From contig LNFQ01000006.1 of NCBI GenBank assembly GCA_001567165.1, forward strand, positions 1-37,499: 37,499 nt of DNA, given 5' to 3'. The first letter of the stretch is position 1. Each line of letters starts with the position of its first letter. Source of the stretch: Bacteroidetes bacterium OLB11 (GTDB lineage Bacteria > Bacteroidota > Bacteroidia > Chitinophagales > Chitinophagaceae). Made by a program: the position numbers and the translations under genes. Below the pieces are notes generated by a model. It was not told the origin of the DNA and ran no database searches. It saw nothing but the letters and a program-made list of their open reading frames with translations. This document shows, one piece after another, positions 33,522 through 37,499 of the stretch.

Positions 33522-35456
33522 TTGAAAAGACTACTCAATAAAAAAGTTTATCATTTACTACTACAGCTCGGACTGTTGCTCATTATTTATCAAGTCATTA
33601 GAAGTCTATTTTTTATTCTAAACTATTTTTTATTTTCTATTCAAAGCATAAATGATTATTTAAAAGTCGTTTTCTACAGTTTGCGTTTTGATTTATCGAG
33701 TATTTTCACCGTTAATTTGCCCTATATCCTTCTTTTTTTATTGCCTTTTTCTTTCATGAATAAAAAGTGGATACAACAAACACTCCAAATCTACTTTTTG
33801 ATAAGCAATGGAATCGCATTTTTGATTGAAATTATAGATATCGCTTATTTCCCTTATGTTCACAAAAGAATGACCATTGATGTATTTAAATTAATTGGGA
33901 AAAAATCTGATTTTTTGGACTTGCTCCCTAACTATATTTTGAAATTTTGGAATGTTCCTATTCTATTTCTATTATTTATTTTACTCCTCATTTTTATTAA
34001 TAAAAAAATAAAAATAGTCGATCAAGAAAATACCTTGTTTAAAGATGTTGTTACTTACGTTTTATTGATAACAGTCAGTGTAGTGGCTATTCGTGGCGGT
34101 TTGCAACTACGCCCCATTTCAATCAACAGTGCGATTATTCATTCAATCCCCAGTCAAAATATTCCGCTCATACTCAATACCACTTTCTCTATTTTTAAAA
34201 GTACCGAAACTGGTCAGCTTGAAGAGTATCATTTTATGGAAAATAGCGAGTTGACACAATATTTTAACCCTATAAAACAGTATCATACTTCTAATACTTT
34301 TAAAATGAAAAATGTCGTAATTATTATTTTAGAAAGCTTTGGAAAAGGATTAACTGGATTAGGAGGAAGACAAAGCTATACCCCTTTTTTAGATAGCTTG
34401 ATGCAACATAGCTATGTGTTTTCAAACGCATTTGCAAACGCATTTCGCTCAGCAGATGGAATACCCGCAATACTATCAAGCATACCCTACATGATGAATG
34501 ACGCATTCCCATTCTCAATTTATTCAACAAATAAAATAGAATCATTACCTTCTATATTAAAACAGCAAGGTTACACAACATCTTTCTTTCATGGTGGAAC
34601 AAATGGTACAATGAACTTAGACACTTACTCCCAATCAGCAGGAATAGACCACTACTTTGGAAGACGAGAATATGATAACGACAAAGACTACGACGGTACT
34701 TGGGGAATTTGGGATGAAAATTTTTTGCAATATTTTGAATCCGAAATATCAAAGCAAAAGGAACCCTTTATAAGCACCGTATTTACACTCAGTTCGCATG
34801 AGCCATTCCACTTGCCTCCTCAATACGAAAATACAGAAATGGCAAAACTTAATGGTATAGAAAGAGGAATCACGTACTCCGACATGGCTTTGAGAAAATT
34901 CTTTGAACAAGCATCACGCCAAAAATGGTTTGCAAATACATTATTCGTGATAACAGCAGACCACAACTATTTAGCTTATGAAGATCCACAACATTATTAC
35001 AATCAATCACTAGGCATTTTTGCAATTCCGATTGTTTTTTTCTCACCTAACGAAAAACGTTTAATCGGAAATGATACTACCCTCATGCAACAAATCGATA
35101 TTATGCCAAGTGTCCTACAATATTTAAATTATAATAAACCATTTTTTAGTTTCGGAAATAGCGTTTGGGACAACTCACAAATTAGGTTTTTAATCTGTGG
35201 CATATCATCCACCGCCTATTACTATTCTCCACCAATGCTACTTACAGCCAATGATGGCAACATTAATGGATATTATAATTTTAAAACAGATAGTAACCTA
35301 AGTGAAAATTTGATTCAACAGAAAGATTCGCAATTCATAAATATAGAAACTCGTTATAAAGCCTACATTCAACTATTAAACGACTGTTTAATTCACAATA
35401 AACAATCCGTGCAAACATTCATCCATTCAAATAATACAACCCAAAATAGACATTAA
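33522..35456 (+). CDS. LTA synthase-family membrane sulfatase (second copy)
   Basis: A 644-residue relative of the protein at 10850-12715. Five membrane segments lie within about 1-200 (GLLLIIYQVIRSLFFIL, LPYILLFLLPFSF, IYFLISNGIAFLIEIIDIAY and others), and the catalytic domain begins at NVVIIILESFGKGLTGLGG (about 266). Elements: nucleophile region AFRSADGIPAILSSIPY, FFHGGTNGTMNLD, WGIWDENFL, TLSSHEPFHLP and metal-binding ITADHNYLAYED. A phospholipid-head-group transferase acting on a surface glycan or lipid is likely; acceptor unknown. The start is TTG 33522 because no ATG precedes the first helix. A long perfect hairpin covers the stop codon. The base composition moves from T-rich in the first 800 bases to A/C-rich afterwards, partly because of the membrane-to-soluble change. 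Confidence 0.9.
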   Translation: MKRLLNKKVYHLLLQLGLLLIIYQVIRSLFFILNYFLFSIQSINDYLKVVFYSLRFDLSSIFTVNLPYILLFLLPFSFMNKKWIQQTLQIYFLISNGIAFLIEIIDIAYFPYVHKRMTIDVFKLIGKKSDFLDLLPNYILKFWNVPILFLLFILLLIFINKKIKIVDQENTLFKDVVTYVLLITVSVVAIRGGLQLRPISINSAIIHSIPSQNIPLILNTTFSIFKSTETGQLEEYHFMENSELTQYFNPIKQYHTSNTFKMKNVVIIILESFGKGLTGLGGRQSYTPFLDSLMQHSYVFSNAFANAFRSADGIPAILSSIPYMMNDAFPFSIYSTNKIESLPSILKQQGYTTSFFHGGTNGTMNLDTYSQSAGIDHYFGRREYDNDKDYDGTWGIWDENFLQYFESEISKQKEPFISTVFTLSSHEPFHLPPQYENTEMAKLNGIERGITYSDMALRKFFEQASRQKWFANTLFVITADHNYLAYEDPQHYYNQSLGIFAIPIVFFSPNEKRLIGNDTTLMQQIDIMPSVLQYLNYNKPFFSFGNSVWDNSQIRFLICGISSTAYYYSPPMLLTANDGNINGYYNFKTDSNLSENLIQQKDSQFINIETRYKAYIQLLNDCLIHNKQSVQTFIHSNNTTQNRH

Positions 35457-35480
35457 TAGAATAACTATTTTGGGTTGTAT
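35434..35480 (+). terminator. Long hairpin over the sulfatase stop codon
   Basis: ATACAACCCAAAATAG (35434-35449) and CTATTTTGGGTTGTAT (35465-35480) form a perfect 16-base-pair stem with a 15-base loop. The left arm lies inside the coding sequence and the stop codon is in the loop. There is no T tract after it, so it could act as an mRNA end-stabiliser rather than a terminator. Confidence 0.6.
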
Positions 35481-35492
35481 ATCCATTTACAA

Positions 35493-35524
35493 TTTTGAAA
35501 GGGATAAAAAAAGATGTAATTTTG
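35493..35524 (+). promoter_or_regulatory. Full promoter for ahcY
   Basis: TTTTG (35493-35497), 19 bases, then TAATTTTG (35517-35524): a good match to the Bacteroidota consensus with both boxes. The ATG at 35541 follows 16 bases later. Confidence 0.75.
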
Positions 35525-35540
35525 CAAAAAAATAATAAAA

Positions 35541-36869
35541 ATGTCAACACACACAAGAGCAAAAATAGATTTGGAATTGCACTACAAAGTTGCCGACATC
35601 AGTTTGGCAGAGTGGGGGAGAAAAGAAATCAAACTCGCAGAAGCAGAAATGCCCGGTTTAATGTCAATACGAAAAGAATACATGCATAGCCAACCATTAA
35701 AAGGAGCACGCATTGCAGGTTGCCTTCACATGACAATTCAAACAGCCGTTCTTATAGAAACACTAGTCGCACTAGGAGCAGAAGTAAGATGGAGTTCATG
35801 CAATATATTTTCAACACAAGACCATGCTGCGGCTGCAATTGCTGCGGCAGGAATAGGTGTCTTTGCATGGAAAGGTCAAACCCAAGCTGAGGCAGATTGG
35901 TGCATAGAACAAACACTATTTTTTGGTTCCACCGAACGCCCACTCAACATGATACTAGATGACGGAGGAGACTTAACCAATATGGTATTTGATGAATATA
36001 CAGAGCTAATTCAACACATAAAAGGACTAAGTGAAGAAACCACAACAGGAGTACACCGTTTACACGAACGAATGGCAAAAGGCACCCTACCAATACCTGC
36101 GATTAATGTCAATGACTCAGTCACAAAATCAAAATTTGATAATAAATACGGATGTAAAGAATCATTAGTAGATGCCATTCGTAGAGCAACAGACGTGATG
36201 ATGGCTGGAAAAGTAGCCGTCGTTGGAGGGTATGGAGATGTAGGAAAAGGAAGTGCTGAATCACTTAGAGGAGCAGGAGCACGTGTTATCGTGACAGAAA
36301 TCGATCCAATCTGTGCATTGCAAGCAGCTATGGATGGATTTGAAGTTAAAAAAATGGCAGATGCAGTTAAAGAAGCTGACATCATCGTTACAGCCAGCGG
36401 ATGCCGTGATTTGATTACTGAAACCCACTTCCGAACAATGAAAGACAAGGCAATTGTTTGTAATATCGGACACTTTGATATAGAAATAGATATGTCTTGG
36501 TTAAATAAAAATTACGGCCAAACTAAAAACACAATCAAACCACAAGTGGATATGTACACAATCGAAGGTAAAGACATATTGATACTGGCCGAAGGTCGAT
36601 TAGTAAACTTAGGATGTGCCACCGGTCATCCAAGCTTTGTAATGAGTAACTCATTCACAAATCAAACACTTGCACAAATAGAACTTTGGACAAATACCAA
36701 TAAGTATGAAAACAAAGTATATGTCCTCCCTAAACATTTAGATGAAAAAGTAGCACGATTACACCTTGCCAAAATCGGGGTAGAATTAGATACACTATCA
36801 GAAGCTCAAAGCCAATATTTAGGAATACCAAAAGAAGGCCCTTATAAAACCGATTGGTATCGATACTAA
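35541..36869 (+). CDS. ahcY: S-adenosylhomocysteine hydrolase
   Basis: A 442-residue cytoplasmic enzyme that splits S-adenosylhomocysteine into adenosine and homocysteine, keeping methylation reactions running. Motifs are [53 protein letters not shown] with the catalytic Lys/Asp region, the NAD-binding [18 protein letters not shown] and [26 protein letters not shown] and the C-terminal [10 protein letters not shown] that closes the NAD site of the neighbouring subunit. Length is normal and the frame intact. It has its own promoter and terminator, so it is monocistronic. Confidence 0.98.
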   Translation: MSTHTRAKIDLELHYKVADISLAEWGRKEIKLAEAEMPGLMSIRKEYMHSQPLKGARIAGCLHMTIQTAVLIETLVALGAEVRWSSCNIFSTQDHAAAAIAAAGIGVFAWKGQTQAEADWCIEQTLFFGSTERPLNMILDDGGDLTNMVFDEYTELIQHIKGLSEETTTGVHRLHERMAKGTLPIPAINVNDSVTKSKFDNKYGCKESLVDAIRRATDVMMAGKVAVVGGYGDVGKGSAESLRGAGARVIVTEIDPICALQAAMDGFEVKKMADAVKEADIIVTASGCRDLITETHFRTMKDKAIVCNIGHFDIEIDMSWLNKNYGQTKNTIKPQVDMYTIEGKDILILAEGRLVNLGCATGHPSFVMSNSFTNQTLAQIELWTNTNKYENKVYVLPKHLDEKVARLHLAKIGVELDTLSEAQSQYLGIPKEGPYKTDWYRY

Positions 36870-36894
36870 TCATCACAAAAAAATACAAATAAAA

Positions 36895-36921
36895 AAAAAC
36901 TGCCCGAAAAGGCAGTTTTTT
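36895..36921 (+). terminator. Rho-independent terminator of ahcY
   Basis: AAAAACTGCC, loop CGAAAA, GGCAGTTTTT followed by TATT: a ten-base-pair stem with a T tract, 25 bases after the stop codon. Confidence 0.9.
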
Positions 36922-37200
36922 ATTGTATTTAAGAAAGCCAATAAAATATATATAATGAAATGAATACCCAAAAAAACGTATAGAAAAGACATAAAGAAAA
37001 AGACAAGTAAAATAAAGAACAACAAAAAACAAATCAATACAAGTAATAATGAACGATAAATGAATACAAAATAAACAATCAAAACATTAAAAAAACAAAG
37101 ATAAAAAAAAGAAATACATTTTTGTAAATTGTTAACTATCGCTAAGATATAGTGATATCAATGCTTTTAGAAGAATACAATAAAAAATAAATAAATAATT
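36922..37200 (+). other. A-rich noncoding spacer before the rRNA-type promoters
   Basis: About 280 bases with very strong A excess on the plus strand and few T or G; short open frames on the minus strand here encode only low-complexity hydrophobic residues and are rejected. No gene, RNA or clear repeat is visible. Such A tracts may curve the DNA or act as upstream promoter elements for the strong promoters that follow. Confidence 0.6.
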
Positions 37201-37210
37201 TAAAAATATA

Positions 37211-37241
37211 TTTGGAAGTTTGACAAAACGACTTACCTTTG
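37211..37241 (+). promoter_or_regulatory. rRNA-type promoter P1
   Basis: TTTG (37211-37214), 19 bases, TACCTTTG (37234-37241), then CACTCCC. Both boxes match the Bacteroidota consensus, and TACCTTTGCACTCC is the form commonly seen before rRNA operons in this phylum. It is repeated in P2 134 bases downstream. Confidence 0.8.
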
Positions 37242-37262
37242 CACTCCCAATTACGGAAAACA

Positions 37263-37273
37263 GTTCTTTGAAG
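37263..37273 (+). promoter_or_regulatory. boxA-like leader element 1
   Basis: GTTCTTTGAAG lies about 20 bases after P1. It is repeated after P2 and resembles the antitermination boxA found in rRNA leaders of this phylum. Confidence 0.5.
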
Positions 37274-37344
37274 ACGGAAAAATAAAAAGAGAAATAAGAA
37301 AAAAAATCAAATAAATATTTTGAAAAAAATAAAAAAAAAAAAAA

Positions 37345-37375
37345 TTTGGTGAATAAAAAAAACTTATTACCTTTG
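37345..37375 (+). promoter_or_regulatory. rRNA-type promoter P2
   Basis: TTTG (37345-37348), 19 bases, TACCTTTG (37368-37375), then CACTCCG. Same spacing and -7 box as P1, preceded by an A tract of more than ten bases. Confidence 0.8.
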
Positions 37376-37413
37376 CACTCCGTTTGAAAATAACGAACGA
37401 GAAAAATACTAAA

Positions 37414-37425
37414 AGTTCTTTGAAA
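37414..37425 (+). promoter_or_regulatory. boxA-like leader element 2
   Basis: AGTTCTTTGAAA follows P2 by about 38 bases, a second copy of the element after P1. The remaining leader to the window end (37426-37499) holds no structural RNA start that I can recognise; the 16S gene is expected beyond it. Confidence 0.5.
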
Positions 37426-37499
37426 GATGGAAACAACAGATTAAAAAACGCAAGTTTTTTTTTAAAACAGGAATCTTTAAGCGAAAATTTAAATTAAAA

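Noticed and set aside
36011..36448. Minus-strand 145-residue open frame inside ahcY
   Set aside because: It lies antisense to a strongly conserved enzyme and its translation (Thr/Ser/Ala-rich) has no family features; it mirrors codon bias of the real gene.
33522..36869. Recent horizontal transfer of the A/C-rich segment from about 34340 onwards
   Set aside because: The composition change coincides with the end of the membrane region and continues through ahcY, a housekeeping gene; protein type and strand bias explain it.
36730..37082. Minus-strand hydrophobic open frames after ahcY
   Set aside because: They arise from the A-rich plus strand read as T-rich codons (Phe, Leu, Tyr), cross the ahcY terminator and end, and show no start signal.
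1..37499. CRISPR arrays, insertion sequences, prophage, tRNA genes
   Set aside because: No regularly spaced repeats, transposase or integrase motifs, or cloverleaf-like segments were seen.

Overview
The window comes from an AT-rich member of the Bacteroidota, most likely a free-living Flavobacteriia- or Saprospiria-like lineage. The evidence is lineage-typical families: type IX secretion (T9SS) sorting domains, a PorP/SprF protein, a PorE-like OmpA protein, a choice-of-anchor L adhesin, DUF4293, a serine palmitoyltransferase-type enzyme and the long form of PurF. Promoters of the Bacteroidota type (TAnnTTTG at -7, sometimes TTTG about 19 bases further up) recur, and the right end carries tandem promoters that look like an rRNA operon leader. 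There is no CRISPR array, insertion sequence, prophage or tRNA that I can see.

Layout. 1-1646 (+): end of a lipid or pigment type cluster with a FabZ-like hotdog dehydratase and a GT2-DUF2062 fusion. 1643-4126 (-): FtsK translocase. 4293-10587 (+): surface/gliding module of a large adhesin with a gliding-motility-type C-terminal domain, a PorP/SprF outer-membrane protein and a PorE-like OmpA protein, closed by a strong terminator. 10850-21293 (-): a long co-directional run. Its upstream end is a textbook cobalamin riboswitch followed by a DUF4465 protein, an unknown T9SS-sorted protein, a BtuG-like propeller lipoprotein and a BtuB-like TonB receptor. Further down come a DsbA-family protein, an AhpD-like protein, a nitronate monooxygenase-like flavoprotein, a PLP decarboxylase and an LTA-synthase-like sulfatase. 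21612-22856 (-): serine palmitoyltransferase. 23041-24721 (+): ABC exporter pair. 24716-26878 (-): dipeptidyl peptidase IV-like S9 peptidase. 27029-28888 (+): DUF4293 protein and a solitary nuoF. 28940-33310 (-): LprI-like protein, M16 peptidase and PurF, with a decayed GRAM-type pseudogene (+) between the first two. 33522-36869 (+): a second LTA-synthase-like sulfatase and S-adenosylhomocysteinase. 36870-37499: terminator, A-rich spacer and tandem rRNA-type promoters; the rRNA itself would lie beyond the window.

Two points deserve attention. First, the vitamin B12 locus combines a BtuB/BtuG-like pair with two riboswitch-controlled proteins that carry T9SS sorting tails rather than lipobox signals, which suggests corrinoid capture by secreted proteins. 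Second, six genes (fabZ-like, adhesin, porE-like twice, btuB-like, nuoF, M16 peptidase) are broken by net +1 frameshifts, mostly in runs of five or six A or T, while each flanking frame is well conserved. This is either a systematic sequence error or an unusual biological state. Reading the genes as single interrupted units makes sense of the whole window, so they are annotated that way.
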